A stretch of DNA of 64,000 nt. It comes from JBBTDV01 sp038042605 (GTDB lineage Bacteria; Bdellovibrionota; UBA1018). The stretch covers positions 26,526 through 90,525 of the forward strand of contig CAYHPW010000004.1 in assembly GCA_964358645.1 (NCBI GenBank), in the 5' to 3' direction. Shown piece by piece: positions 25,443 through 33,674 of this stretch; the first letter of the stretch is position 1, and each line of letters opens with the position of its first letter. Made by a program: the position numbers and the translations under genes. The notes below the pieces were generated by a model. The model was given only the letters and a program-made list of their open reading frames with translations. It did no database searches and had not been told where the DNA came from.

Positions 25443-26243
25443 TCACATCGCCTGCCAGGCTAGTACGACCGCGACAACAATAAGCCATGCGATAAGAATC
25501 CACTGCACATCGGGTCTTTTCGTAAAAGCTGACAGCGCTTCCATGACTGACCGCTGTGAAGGGGCCTTGTGTAAATAACCCCTCTTGCAAACGCTGGACA
25601 GATCTTTCAAGAAACTCTCATCACTCGGCTGCGGGATCAGGGTTTCAACAGCAAAGTACACTTCACGCGCTAGAGCAAGCCCCCTTCTACATGAGTCACA
25701 CGCCATAAGATGATTCTGCAAAAATATCCGTTCCGTGCCGTTTACGATTTCGTCATCAAGGAATCTCTGTGTCCATGGTTTAGCGGGATCATACGAAGGA
25801 CAGTGCGGCCCGCCCGAACCAGCACCTACTGGATACGATACACGCATCGCTGAAAACGCAAGGCGCGTCCTGGCGGACCAGGCGACTTCTTCAAGCCTGA
25901 GGGACATAGCCTCATTTCCGGCTGCATGTAAAATGCGGGAGAGGCGTGAATACGACCACTTCCCGAAATGTAGCGCAATCAATATGAAGCGCTCTTCCGC
26001 GGACAAGCGGAAAAACGAATGAGTATTCAACGAAGACCGCGCTGCTTTGGCACTTATGGAATCACCTTCCCTGACGGCACGCTTAAGCAACGCAACCGCC
26101 GCACGTTCGACTGCGCGATCAGGTTCCAAGTCCAGTAAAGAAACTGCTGCCAGCGTCTCGGCCGTTGTATGCCTTGAGTCTTCCGGCTTTGGCCAGATAC
26201 CGTTCCCAATAACTGAAAATGTTTTAAGGTCTTCCGTTCTCAC
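25443..26243 (-). CDS. Sigma-70 region-4-like / anti-sigma zinc-finger fusion, membrane-anchored
   Basis: A 266-residue protein starting with GTG. Residues about 76-130 (FRLSAEERFILIALHFGKWS and the helix after it) look like sigma-70 region 4, though region 2 is absent. Residues 178-185 form the H-x3-C-x2-C zinc motif of ZAS anti-sigma factors (HLMACDSC). The C-terminus has one membrane helix (about residues 248-264). This combines a DNA-binding sigma element with an anti-sigma module on one membrane-tethered chain. It is convergent with the TonB-like gene, 5 bases away. No matching full sigma factor is in the window. Confidence 0.62.
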   Translation of the reverse strand: MRTEDLKTFSVIGNGIWPKPEDSRHTTAETLAAVSLLDLEPDRAVERAAVALLKRAVREGDSISAKAARSSLNTHSFFRLSAEERFILIALHFGKWSYSRLSRILHAAGNEAMSLRLEEVAWSARTRLAFSAMRVSYPVGAGSGGPHCPSYDPAKPWTQRFLDDEIVNGTERIFLQNHLMACDSCRRGLALAREVYFAVETLIPQPSDESFLKDLSSVCKRGYLHKAPSQRSVMEALSAFTKRPDVQWILIAWLIVVAVVLAWQAM

Positions 26244-26396
26244 TTGCTATGTATAATCTTATGACACCTGCGCGTAACGTAAATAGATAAAGTGAAAAAA
26301 ATCTATAACCAGCTTTCATGTGGTTTCTTGTTTTATTTCAACTAGTTTTAGCGCCTGGCGTCATTATGGCCCCACCCTTGCACCACCAGACAACAA

Positions 26397-27071
26397 ATGA
26401 AAACCAATAAATTTAACATTTTTTATGTATTTTTCGCACTTAACCTCATGCTGCTCGTAAGCGGCTGTGGTGGCTACAACGACTCAGCCAAAAGAAACCT
26501 TGCATCTACAGACGAAGCCACGGGAATGATGCTGCCTGATTCGACGGACTTGGGTGACATATCCAACCCCGGCTATAAAGCACCTGTAAAAAATTCTGCT
26601 GAAGAAATAAAAGGGGTTCCACCGCTTGAATTCCTGGTAAGCGGGGTGGGTTACACTACATATTCATTAACGGTGAAAGCAAACAAAACGATTAAAATTA
26701 AATTTTCACCAGGCGTCCAGACTGAAAAAATACAAAACACAGGCTATTCTCCTCAATATTCAATAATGGGTATTTATATTTCAGTAGGCAACGAAACCAA
26801 ACCAACAGAAATGCTTAAAAATGGCCTCAATGGCCCAAATGGCGGAGACGCCGAAGTAAGCAGCGTTCTTGACTTCTCAAATGCATTTACAAAGACATGC
26901 TCAAAAACCGAGGCCACCTGCCGCCAGGATGTCAAGATAACCATAAGCAAACCCAACAACGATTACGTATGCCTGAACTCAGGGTGGTACTGTCCTTGGA
27001 CAAGGGTGCAGGAAGGCCACCCATGGAATGGGACACTCACAGTTCAGACGGACGACACCGACCCGATTTAA
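26397..27071 (+). CDS. Lipoprotein of unknown function (paralogue of next gene)
   Basis: A 224-residue secreted lipoprotein: basic N-terminus, hydrophobic core FYVFFALNLMLLV and lipobox SGC-G. The mature part is probably a beta-sandwich with four to six cysteines. It shares order and spacing of elements with the next gene: PPL-E/T-F, a GYTT segment, a DFSN motif, a cysteine-containing YVCLNSGWYCPW segment and a final G-T/S-L-x-V/I-Q strand. The two are tandem paralogues. Function unknown. Confidence 0.75.
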   Translation: MKTNKFNIFYVFFALNLMLLVSGCGGYNDSAKRNLASTDEATGMMLPDSTDLGDISNPGYKAPVKNSAEEIKGVPPLEFLVSGVGYTTYSLTVKANKTIKIKFSPGVQTEKIQNTGYSPQYSIMGIYISVGNETKPTEMLKNGLNGPNGGDAEVSSVLDFSNAFTKTCSKTEATCRQDVKITISKPNNDYVCLNSGWYCPWTRVQEGHPWNGTLTVQTDDTDPI

Positions 27072-27108
27072 TGCTGTAAAGAATTTTTACACTTGTAGGA
27101 TATAAAAT

Positions 27109-27885
27109 ATGAAACACGATTCGAACTTAAATAAAAAGGCCAATAGAAACAGCAAGATATCCCATACCCATACTGGCTCCCATAGTGGCTCAATGATTGC
27201 ACCATCAAAGCTTATTATGTTGGCTGGTAGAGACACTAAACAAACAAAGACCATGGCAATAGGATTCCTAATGGCGATTTTCATGGCCAGCATTGCCTCT
27301 TGCGGAAAGCAGTCATACCGGGAATCACCACAAAACAACAATGTCTCAAGTACCGAAGGCTCCTCTAATGGCTCAGTTGACAACACGGACAATACCACGT
27401 CGAACTTGGAACCAGACCTCAATCCACCACTGACATTTAGTTTTAATATTAAAGGCTCAGGCGGTTACACCACACCCGCCATCGATACTGACAATGTTCT
27501 TAAAGTCAGAATTATATCAGGCCCGAGCGAAAAAATCAGCATACCGGGTTATTCGAACTTCACCGCAAATTACGGATGTGTCAGTTATAAGATAACAGTC
27601 GCTGGCCGCAGCACGGTAACAAGCATACTCTCCGTGAGCGGATTTAACGGCTTATGCAAGGAGAGTTCGGACAACCAGGTGATAGATTTTTCTAACAGGC
27701 TCGGACAGGGACATAATTCAGTTGAAATCTCGGTGTCAGAAGCAAGATATGATTTTTACTGCCAGCTTTACATGGCTGGCTGGGTATGGGGGGACATGAA
27801 TATGTTCTGCCCACTAAGAACAGTTTACCAGAATCACACCGTCACCGGCTCGCTTGAAATACAAGTGAACGGCACGTCTTTATAA
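27109..27885 (+). CDS. Lipoprotein of unknown function (paralogue of preceding gene)
   Basis: Up to 258 residues. The signal core MAIGFLMAIFMASIASCG with lipobox IASC lies about 49 residues in. The ATG at 27109 has AGGA seven bases upstream, but starts at 27193 or 27217 would give a more normal lipoprotein signal. The mature domain resembles the previous protein, including QVIDFSN and a cysteine pair near CPLRTVYQNHTVTGSL. A tandem duplication followed by divergence explains the pair. No function is known to me. Confidence 0.72.
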   Translation: MKHDSNLNKKANRNSKISHTHTGSHSGSMIAPSKLIMLAGRDTKQTKTMAIGFLMAIFMASIASCGKQSYRESPQNNNVSSTEGSSNGSVDNTDNTTSNLEPDLNPPLTFSFNIKGSGGYTTPAIDTDNVLKVRIISGPSEKISIPGYSNFTANYGCVSYKITVAGRSTVTSILSVSGFNGLCKESSDNQVIDFSNRLGQGHNSVEISVSEARYDFYCQLYMAGWVWGDMNMFCPLRTVYQNHTVTGSLEIQVNGTSL

Positions 27886-27924
27886 ACGATAAACTAAAAA
27901 GCAAGCTTGACTCAACTGCACAAA

Positions 27925-28362
27925 CTAATCACGGCTGACAACGCTTATATTCGCAAATTCTTGAACGACTCCCGGCATACTCTCGACAACTACACGATAA
28001 GACCCAGCCTTCAAAAACCCTAGATCAACCGCCATAAGATAAGGAATAAGCGACATCGTGCACATCTGATACGAGTTAAAATCAGCAGAATTTGAAATCA
28101 AAATCTCCTTATTCTCCTCGTCTACAACGGCACTAACCGTTACATTGCTATAGCAACCGTTCGGTAACATTCCGCCAATCTGTATTCTAACAGATTCCTT
28201 GTCTGTATAAACACTGTGACAAAAAACATTGTGAGGCATTATATTTAAACGCTTGGCACCTTGTTCTTGAGTCATCTCAAGCGCGAAAGCAGTAACACAC
28301 ATATTTGGAACCATCAGCAAACAGGCAACCGCAGCCAATACAACAAATAGCTTGTTCATCAT
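27925..28362 (-). CDS. Secreted hypothetical protein
   Basis: A 145-residue protein with a clear signal peptide (MMNKLFVVLAAVACLLMV, cleavage probably after AFA). The mature part has three cysteines (NVFCHSV, PNGCYSN, YQMCTMS) and alternating hydrophobic residues that suggest a small beta-domain. No membrane anchor or lipobox. The start is preceded by two copies of CAGAGAGGAGA, the nearer serving as ribosome site. It is convergent with the lipoprotein genes. Unknown family. Confidence 0.65.
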   Translation of the reverse strand: MMNKLFVVLAAVACLLMVPNMCVTAFALEMTQEQGAKRLNIMPHNVFCHSVYTDKESVRIQIGGMLPNGCYSNVTVSAVVDEENKEILISNSADFNSYQMCTMSLIPYLMAVDLGFLKAGSYRVVVESMPGVVQEFANISVVSRD

Positions 28363-28368
28363 ATCAAT

Positions 28369-28391
28369 TCTCCTCTCTGGTCTCCTCTCTG
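28369..28391. repeat. Duplicated Shine-Dalgarno segment upstream of 27925-28362
   Basis: The unit tctcctctctg occurs twice, at 28369-28379 and 28381-28391, period 12. On the minus strand it reads CAGAGAGGAGA twice, a duplicated ribosome-binding segment just ahead of the ATG at 28362. Confidence 0.7.
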
Positions 28392-28512
28392 AAACAAGAA
28401 GGCATACTACATTTGGAATGTTTGCTAAAAGTGAGGATATTTTGTTATTTTCTTAATAATTCTTTTGTGTCATATGGCGCAATACCCAAAGACCTGGTAG
28501 CTTTTATCAATT

Positions 28513-30501
28513 ATGGATCAGCAGAAAAAACCAAACACCTTGCGATACACATTATGTGAAATGGCCGTGTCAGACAAAGACCGCTGCTCATTTAAAGACA
28601 ACTCCGATTTCACCAGCGCGATATTAAATGCCGCCCTGGACGCCATCGTGACAATAAATACTGATGGGATAATCGAAACAGTGAATCCGGCATTCGAAAA
28701 AATATTCGGTTATTCATCAGATGAAGTACTCGGCAAGAGCGTAAATATGCTCATGCCAGAGCCCCACGCCCGTGAACACGATCAATACATCAAAAGATAT
28801 CTCCACACGGGCGAAAGACGTATAATCGGCATTGGCCGCGAAACCGAGGCAATAAGAAAGGACGGCAAGAAAATCCCGGTTGAATTGGCTATCAACGAGT
28901 TCACCTGGGGCGGCACAACCAGATTCGTGGGATTTGTGCGTGACCTGACAGTAGCAATAGAGGCACGCATGGCGATCGACAAGGCTAACCAGGCAAAAAG
29001 CGAATTCCTGGCCAATATGAGCCATGAAATCAGAACACCCATGAATGCCGTGATCGGCCTAACCGACCTACTTTTAGAAACTCCATTAACACGAGAACAA
29101 AGGGAGTATCTCAGCATAATTAAATCTTCAGGTGATACCCTGCTCTCGATTGTTAACGACATTTTGGATTATTCCAAAATAGAAGCAGGCAAAATGACCA
29201 TTGAGCATGTGGGGTTTGATCTCTTACAGGCAATAAAACACACCATAGCCCTTGTTACTGAAAACGCGCGCACAAATAGCATCATTCTCGAGTTGCAAAT
29301 CACGGACTACCCCGGCATCGTCAACGGTGACCCAGGGAAATTACGCCAAGTGTTGCTTAACCTATTAAGCAATGCGGTTAAATTCACGAAAAATGGGAAA
29401 ATCACCGTCGAAGTTTCAACCAAGCCCATAAACGACAACCGCATTGAAACAACAATCCAAGTTCATGATACCGGCATTGGGTTATCAACCGAGCAGCAGG
29501 CCAGGCTCTTCGCCCCATTCACGCAAGCAGACAGCACTACGACAAGAAGGTTCGGCGGGACAGGGCTTGGGCTTTCTATTTCCAAACGACTTATTGAAAT
29601 GATGGGAGGCGAAATCTGGGTAGAGAGCCAGGAGAACAAAGGCTCAACGTTTGGATTTACAATCCCAGTAGAACTATCAAAACTGGCAAAACTGGAAACA
29701 AAAGCTGCCGATACAGCAACTCCATCAGACACTATAATAAGCGCTGACACGCAGCCAATCCCATTACACGTGCTCGTGGCAGAAGACAACATAGTCAATC
29801 AAAAAGTAATCATGCACATGCTAGAAAAACTTGGCTGTAAGGTCACGGCTGTTCCTGACGGCCAAAAAGCGGTCGCCGCCATGCAGGAAAATGATTTTGA
29901 TCTGGTCTTAATGGATTGCCAGATGCCAATAATGGACGGCTATGAAGCAACAAAGCAGATCAGGTCTTTAGACGCAAGCAAGCGAGGAATCAAAATCATA
30001 GCCCTGACAGCAAATGCCTTTATCGAGGAAAAAGAAAAATGCATTATGTCGGGAATGGATGAGCACCTATCAAAGCCGATCGAATTTCAAAAATTGTCTC
30101 AAACTCTGCGCACCTTGGTTAAAAACACCGTGACAAAATCAACGATCGAAGCTGATTCATTAACGCAAAGGCTTGAGACGCTTTTAAAAACAATAGGTGA
30201 ACAAGCAATCAATGATATCATAGCCGCCTTCCTGCAAGACACACCCAAGTACATTACACTGCTGGAAAATTCCATTGCAAAAAAAGATTACCACTCACTT
30301 AAAAAAACGGCTCATTCATTGAAAGGAAGCTTTGGCAACATAGGTGCCTTAAATCTCATGCACGACTGCGAAGCCCTTGAGGTACTCACCGGGTCTACGG
30401 CAAACTCAGGAGATCTCGACAAATGCGCCGTCTTGATAAATAAAATCAAATGTGATTATGCTGAAGTTTCAAAACTGCTTACTAACAAGATAAAGGTCTG
30501 A
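28513..30501 (+). CDS. Hybrid histidine kinase with FixL-like PAS, receiver and HPt domains
   Basis: A 662-residue cytoplasmic-looking kinase with no membrane segment. Domains in order: PAS (about 33-146), HisKA with phospho-acceptor His171 (NMSHEIRTPMN), HATPase (N-box LLNLLSNAVKFT, GTGLGLSIS), receiver with acceptor Asp in VLMDCQMP, and C-terminal HPt with HSLKGSFGN. The PAS closely follows oxygen-sensing FixL: PEPHAREHDQYIKRY places His89 where FixL has its haem-ligating histidine, and IIGIGRE places Arg109 exactly 20 residues later, matching FixL His200/Arg220. It may sense oxygen or redox through haem. An alternative start is ATG 28561. The response regulator follows 2 bases later. Confidence 0.9.
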   Translation: MDQQKKPNTLRYTLCEMAVSDKDRCSFKDNSDFTSAILNAALDAIVTINTDGIIETVNPAFEKIFGYSSDEVLGKSVNMLMPEPHAREHDQYIKRYLHTGERRIIGIGRETEAIRKDGKKIPVELAINEFTWGGTTRFVGFVRDLTVAIEARMAIDKANQAKSEFLANMSHEIRTPMNAVIGLTDLLLETPLTREQREYLSIIKSSGDTLLSIVNDILDYSKIEAGKMTIEHVGFDLLQAIKHTIALVTENARTNSIILELQITDYPGIVNGDPGKLRQVLLNLLSNAVKFTKNGKITVEVSTKPINDNRIETTIQVHDTGIGLSTEQQARLFAPFTQADSTTTRRFGGTGLGLSISKRLIEMMGGEIWVESQENKGSTFGFTIPVELSKLAKLETKAADTATPSDTIISADTQPIPLHVLVAEDNIVNQKVIMHMLEKLGCKVTAVPDGQKAVAAMQENDFDLVLMDCQMPIMDGYEATKQIRSLDASKRGIKIIALTANAFIEEKEKCIMSGMDEHLSKPIEFQKLSQTLRTLVKNTVTKSTIEADSLTQRLETLLKTIGEQAINDIIAAFLQDTPKYITLLENSIAKKDYHSLKKTAHSLKGSFGNIGALNLMHDCEALEVLTGSTANSGDLDKCAVLINKIKCDYAEVSKLLTNKIKV

Positions 30502-30503
30502 CG

Positions 30504-31184
30504 GTGGCAAATATTCTTCTAATAGAAGACAGCACTGACATACAAAAAACTATAAAGGCCATTCTTAATACGCACACATTATTCTCGGCATCCACCCTGA
30601 AAGAAGCAGAAAGACAGCTATCAGAACATGATTACGATCTTGTCTTGCTGGATCTGTCGCTCCCGGACGGAAACGGTATGGAGTTTTTAAGCCATATAAA
30701 AAGAACATCTGACATAACTGTCCCATTTATTATAATGACAGCGAGTTCAGCGGTTACAGATAAGGTTTTAGGATTTTCACTAGGGGTAGAGGACTATATC
30801 ACAAAACCTTTTGACCCACTGGAGCTAAGGGCGCGTGTTGAGGCGCGGCTTTCACGCAGAGCTGAGAATCGTACGAAACAGAATCGCTTCACGGCAGGAG
30901 ACCTACAGTTTGATCTGATAACACAATTCGTAACAGTATCCGATAGTGACCAGAAAAAACTCGACCTGACCCCTTTTGAATTCAAACTTCTGCTTTGTTT
31001 CGCCAGGCATCGCAACCATGTTCTCAGCAGAGAGCAATTGCTGGAACTGGTCTGGACCAGCTCATTACACGTTTCTGACCGTGTGATCGACACACATGTA
31101 AGCCATCTACGCAAGAAACTGTCAGAGTCCGAATGTTCAATAGAGCCTGTGTATGGCGCGGGCTACCGCTTCATTGTAAAATAA
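30504..31184 (+). CDS. OmpR/PhoB-family response regulator
   Basis: A 226-residue two-component regulator starting with GTG two bases after the hybrid kinase stop. The N-terminal receiver has LIEDS, the phospho-acceptor aspartate in LVLLDLSLPDG and the conserved lysine in YITKPFDPLE. The C-terminal winged helix (about 128-225) shows LTPFEFKLLLCFARH, HVLSREQLLELVW and VIDTHVSHLRKKL, the recognition helix pattern of PhoB/OmpR. It is the cognate output of the kinase at 28513-30501. Its targets are not evident from the sequence. Confidence 0.93.
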   Translation: MANILLIEDSTDIQKTIKAILNTHTLFSASTLKEAERQLSEHDYDLVLLDLSLPDGNGMEFLSHIKRTSDITVPFIIMTASSAVTDKVLGFSLGVEDYITKPFDPLELRARVEARLSRRAENRTKQNRFTAGDLQFDLITQFVTVSDSDQKKLDLTPFEFKLLLCFARHRNHVLSREQLLELVWTSSLHVSDRVIDTHVSHLRKKLSESECSIEPVYGAGYRFIVK

Positions 31185-31506
31185 ACTCAGTCTCAATACG
31201 CTTCAAGGATCCCGCCGCTCCTTTGATCCAATCAGGCATCCTGTCGCAGAGTTCATTTGACAATCTCTTCACAGCTCTATCTATGTCACTATCCATGGCA
31301 ATCCCTGTAAGCTTTCCAAGAGCCGACGTTATCTCAACCCAAAAGCGATAGCTGTGCTTATTGCGCCATAGGCTTGCCTCCATTGACGAACCATACGGCG
31401 CATGCTCAAAAATACGCTCAAGTGCGATATTATACGTGACCATGCTGCCCGCCTCCGGCGTCACGTTGACAAAACTCGTGCAATTGCTCAAATCAATCAA
31501 ACCCAT
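31171..31506 (-). CDS. HPF/RaiA-like small protein (tentative)
   Basis: About 111 residues from ATG 31506, which has AAGGAG seven bases upstream; the frame is open to 31563 but that start lacks a ribosome site. The pattern of strands and helices (YRFWVEITSALGKLTGIA, then SDIDRAVKRLSNEL) resembles the beta-alpha-beta-beta-beta-alpha fold of ribosome hibernation factors. The similarity is by eye and weak. It overlaps the stop of its upstream neighbour, which has the same size and layout, by 10 bases. Its 3' end overlaps the response regulator gene on the other strand by 14 bases. Confidence 0.45.
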   Translation of the reverse strand: MGLIDLSNCTSFVNVTPEAGSMVTYNIALERIFEHAPYGSSMEASLWRNKHSYRFWVEITSALGKLTGIAMDSDIDRAVKRLSNELCDRMPDWIKGAAGSLKRIETEFILQ

Positions 31507-31838
31507 ACTCTCTCCTTCCCTATCAAATCTAATTCCGACATCGGGATCATGTTGCTCAAGCACTTAGAAAGCGCTTGGGGAAAATTTCCACCCATCTCAC
31601 AACCAACCCAGAAAGACGCATCACTGATGATGTTCACTTGGCATTCCAAACCCGAATTGGACTGGGTGTCCGGATCCTGATGACGGTCAAATGTGATTGA
31701 ATAATATAATCCACCCTTCTCGAACTCCTTGTCGTGCTGGCAAACCCAGCTACGTATCCTGCGCTTTAAGTTGCGTTTAATACGTGAAGGCGGATTCCTT
31801 AGATTCCTGAAAACAACCTCTCCACTCATTGCTACCAT
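31497..31838 (-). CDS. HPF/RaiA-like small protein (tentative, paired with 31171-31506)
   Basis: About 113 residues from ATG 31838, with GGGAGAGAGG four bases upstream. It opens with a strand (GEVVFRNL), a basic helix (SRIKRNLKRRIRSWV), then YYSITFDR, LECQVNIIS and FWVGCEMGG strands and a C-terminal helix. That order is the one seen in RaiA/HPF proteins, and the helix is basic, as needed to bind rRNA. Both leaders share a GGGA(A)GGAGAGAG sequence, so the pair may be an old duplication. If not HPF-like, it is simply a conserved unknown. Confidence 0.45.
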   Translation of the reverse strand: MVAMSGEVVFRNLRNPPSRIKRNLKRRIRSWVCQHDKEFEKGGLYYSITFDRHQDPDTQSNSGLECQVNIISDASFWVGCEMGGNFPQALSKCLSNMIPMSELDLIGKERVWV

Positions 31839-31995
31839 AATCCTCTCTCCCTTCTCCTGAAGGATCACGGTACGCGTATCGAATTTAGTATTGATGGAGG
31901 AATTATTGAGATTTCTTAATGAATCATCATCGCCGTTGTAAATCCTTCAAAGAAAACTATTTATATTTTTGTCATCGGCGATACCGACGGTTGAT

Positions 31996-33042
31996 TCAAC
32001 ACCCTTTTTCAACAAGAGGACTTAAAAGTATTCCAAAGTCCTCTTGTTGAGGTTGTTTAAAGTCTTCAGCCTTAATAGAGGCTATCAAACGCCAGAAACG
32101 TGGCCACTGACCACCGCATGCGTTCAGAAGCTTTTCAAACTGCTCCTTGTCTGAACGGTACTCCTTGAACTGAATCAGCGTGGCGTTATTGATATCGCGC
32201 TTGATACCGAGCTGTTCACGCAAAGCAAGCAACACCTCCTGCTTGACAGAAAGTTTTTCCTCATCCGGCTTTTGCGAGGCATACAATGCGGAAAGCTTTG
32301 AATACGCATCATGCATTTCCTTTGCACGCTCACGCTCTGCTTTAAGTGAGGCCACATATGCTTTGTACTGTGTTGCATTGACGCCAACTTCCCGCTCCAG
32401 ATAATTTAAAGTAAGTTTTTCAGCAGCGAATGAAGCCAGGCTCTCATTAAAAAACGCCTGCCCATTCACATAGACAGTGGCATGTACTGACTCGTGGATG
32501 ACGATGTCCACCAATTCACCTAATGCTTCATCACTTTCTGGTAACATCGTGGAAAGAATAGGATCCCTGAACCACCCTAAGGTTGAAAACGCAGCAGCTC
32601 CACGCACATCCACATCCCAACCTTCAGCGGATAATTTTTCCCTGAAAGAAATAGCACGATGCCTGTCAAACCAGCCAAGGTAGGGAACCCTACCCAATAT
32701 TGGAAAGCCCCACTCTTTTGACTTGAACCTTAATTTTTCAGCGCCACTTACTACCCACACCGCGGCAGGTCTATCAAGATTGACAAATTCCTCGTAATTC
32801 CTCGTTGGTTTTAGTCCGCTGTCTTGCCCAAATCTTTTAATCGAATGGACTTTTGCCAGGAGTTCTCTTACTCGCACCGGGATGCGCTGATCACGCACCA
32901 CTTCTTCAATCGGCCTGGCTCTGTTCATAATGGCAAGCTGCCCACGGCCCGCCTGTAGGAGATAACTTAAAGTAGCGCATCCGCTGCCGGTCAACGATAA
33001 TGAAAATACACACAAAAACTGCAGCGACAGTAACGCACCCAT
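31996..33042 (-). CDS. Lipoprotein zinc aminopeptidase (COG4324 type)
   Basis: A 348-residue predicted lipoprotein: hydrophobic signal then lipobox SGC-A at residue 22. It begins its mature part with TLSYLLQAGRGQL, characteristic of the putative aminopeptidase family COG4324. The zinc site is visible as IHESVHATVYVNG with a downstream FNESLASF glutamate, the gluzincin arrangement. Length is normal for the family. It would act at the periplasmic face of a membrane. It lies downstream of a TPR/FecR/barrel gene set on the same strand with 58 bases between. Confidence 0.85.
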   Translation of the reverse strand: MGALLSLQFLCVFSLSLTGSGCATLSYLLQAGRGQLAIMNRARPIEEVVRDQRIPVRVRELLAKVHSIKRFGQDSGLKPTRNYEEFVNLDRPAAVWVVSGAEKLRFKSKEWGFPILGRVPYLGWFDRHRAISFREKLSAEGWDVDVRGAAAFSTLGWFRDPILSTMLPESDEALGELVDIVIHESVHATVYVNGQAFFNESLASFAAEKLTLNYLEREVGVNATQYKAYVASLKAERERAKEMHDAYSKLSALYASQKPDEEKLSVKQEVLLALREQLGIKRDINNATLIQFKEYRSDKEQFEKLLNACGGQWPRFWRLIASIKAEDFKQPQQEDFGILLSPLVEKGC

Positions 33043-33100
33043 ATACTGGATATATTACTAATAAATTAAAATATATATCAGCTTTATTGAGTTGCAAGCG

Positions 33101-33673
33101 CTACAAATACAACGAAATGCCGGTGGTGAGGGACGTGTTATTTTTCCACGTACTGATGCTCCCGCCGGTAAGATAAGACATCACCTCTCCCCTTAAACCA
33201 AATGTGCGCGTGATGTGAATTTTCATACCGGCGCCCAAAATCCCCGTAAGCGAATCCACGATTGCGGGCGGAGATGCGCCGAACCAATATACACCAGAAG
33301 CCTCGCGGTTCAACTGCCCAACCCCGACCTTTACATACGGTTGGATGCCGGACGTACGTCCGGCAAACGCTTGCAGCCAGTTGGCTGAAAAAATCTTGTC
33401 ATGAAAAGTCGTGTCTTCATAATTTGTGATCTGCGTTCTCTCAACGATGTCTTGGAAGCCGAGCTCAAGCTGCGATAATTCTGTTAAATGATAGCCTAAA
33501 GCCGCGCCCCACCGTCTGTTCCAACTAAAACTAGTCTCGGAGTAATGACTTTGTGTAAAAGAAAATCCTGCGGAAATCTCTATCACTCCAGCGGCAGCGT
33601 CCTTCGGTAAAAGTATGACGACCACTACTAGAATAAATATGAAAAAAACACCCCTCATTGGGTTAGTGATCAT
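33101..33673 (-). CDS. Predicted outer-membrane beta-barrel protein
   Basis: A 190-residue protein with a strong signal peptide (FFIFILVVVVILLPKDAAAG). The mature part has amphipathic beta-strands alternating hydrophobic residues, with aromatic girdle residues and a C-terminal strand ending in leucine (TGISLYL), all typical of small 8-stranded OmpA/OmpW-like barrels. No specific family is recognised. It follows the FecR-domain gene by one base, so it is very likely co-transcribed. Confidence 0.7.
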   Translation of the reverse strand: MITNPMRGVFFIFILVVVVILLPKDAAAGVIEISAGFSFTQSHYSETSFSWNRRWGAALGYHLTELSQLELGFQDIVERTQITNYEDTTFHDKIFSANWLQAFAGRTSGIQPYVKVGVGQLNREASGVYWFGASPPAIVDSLTGILGAGMKIHITRTFGLRGEVMSYLTGGSISTWKNNTSLTTGISLYL

Positions 33674-33674
33674 C

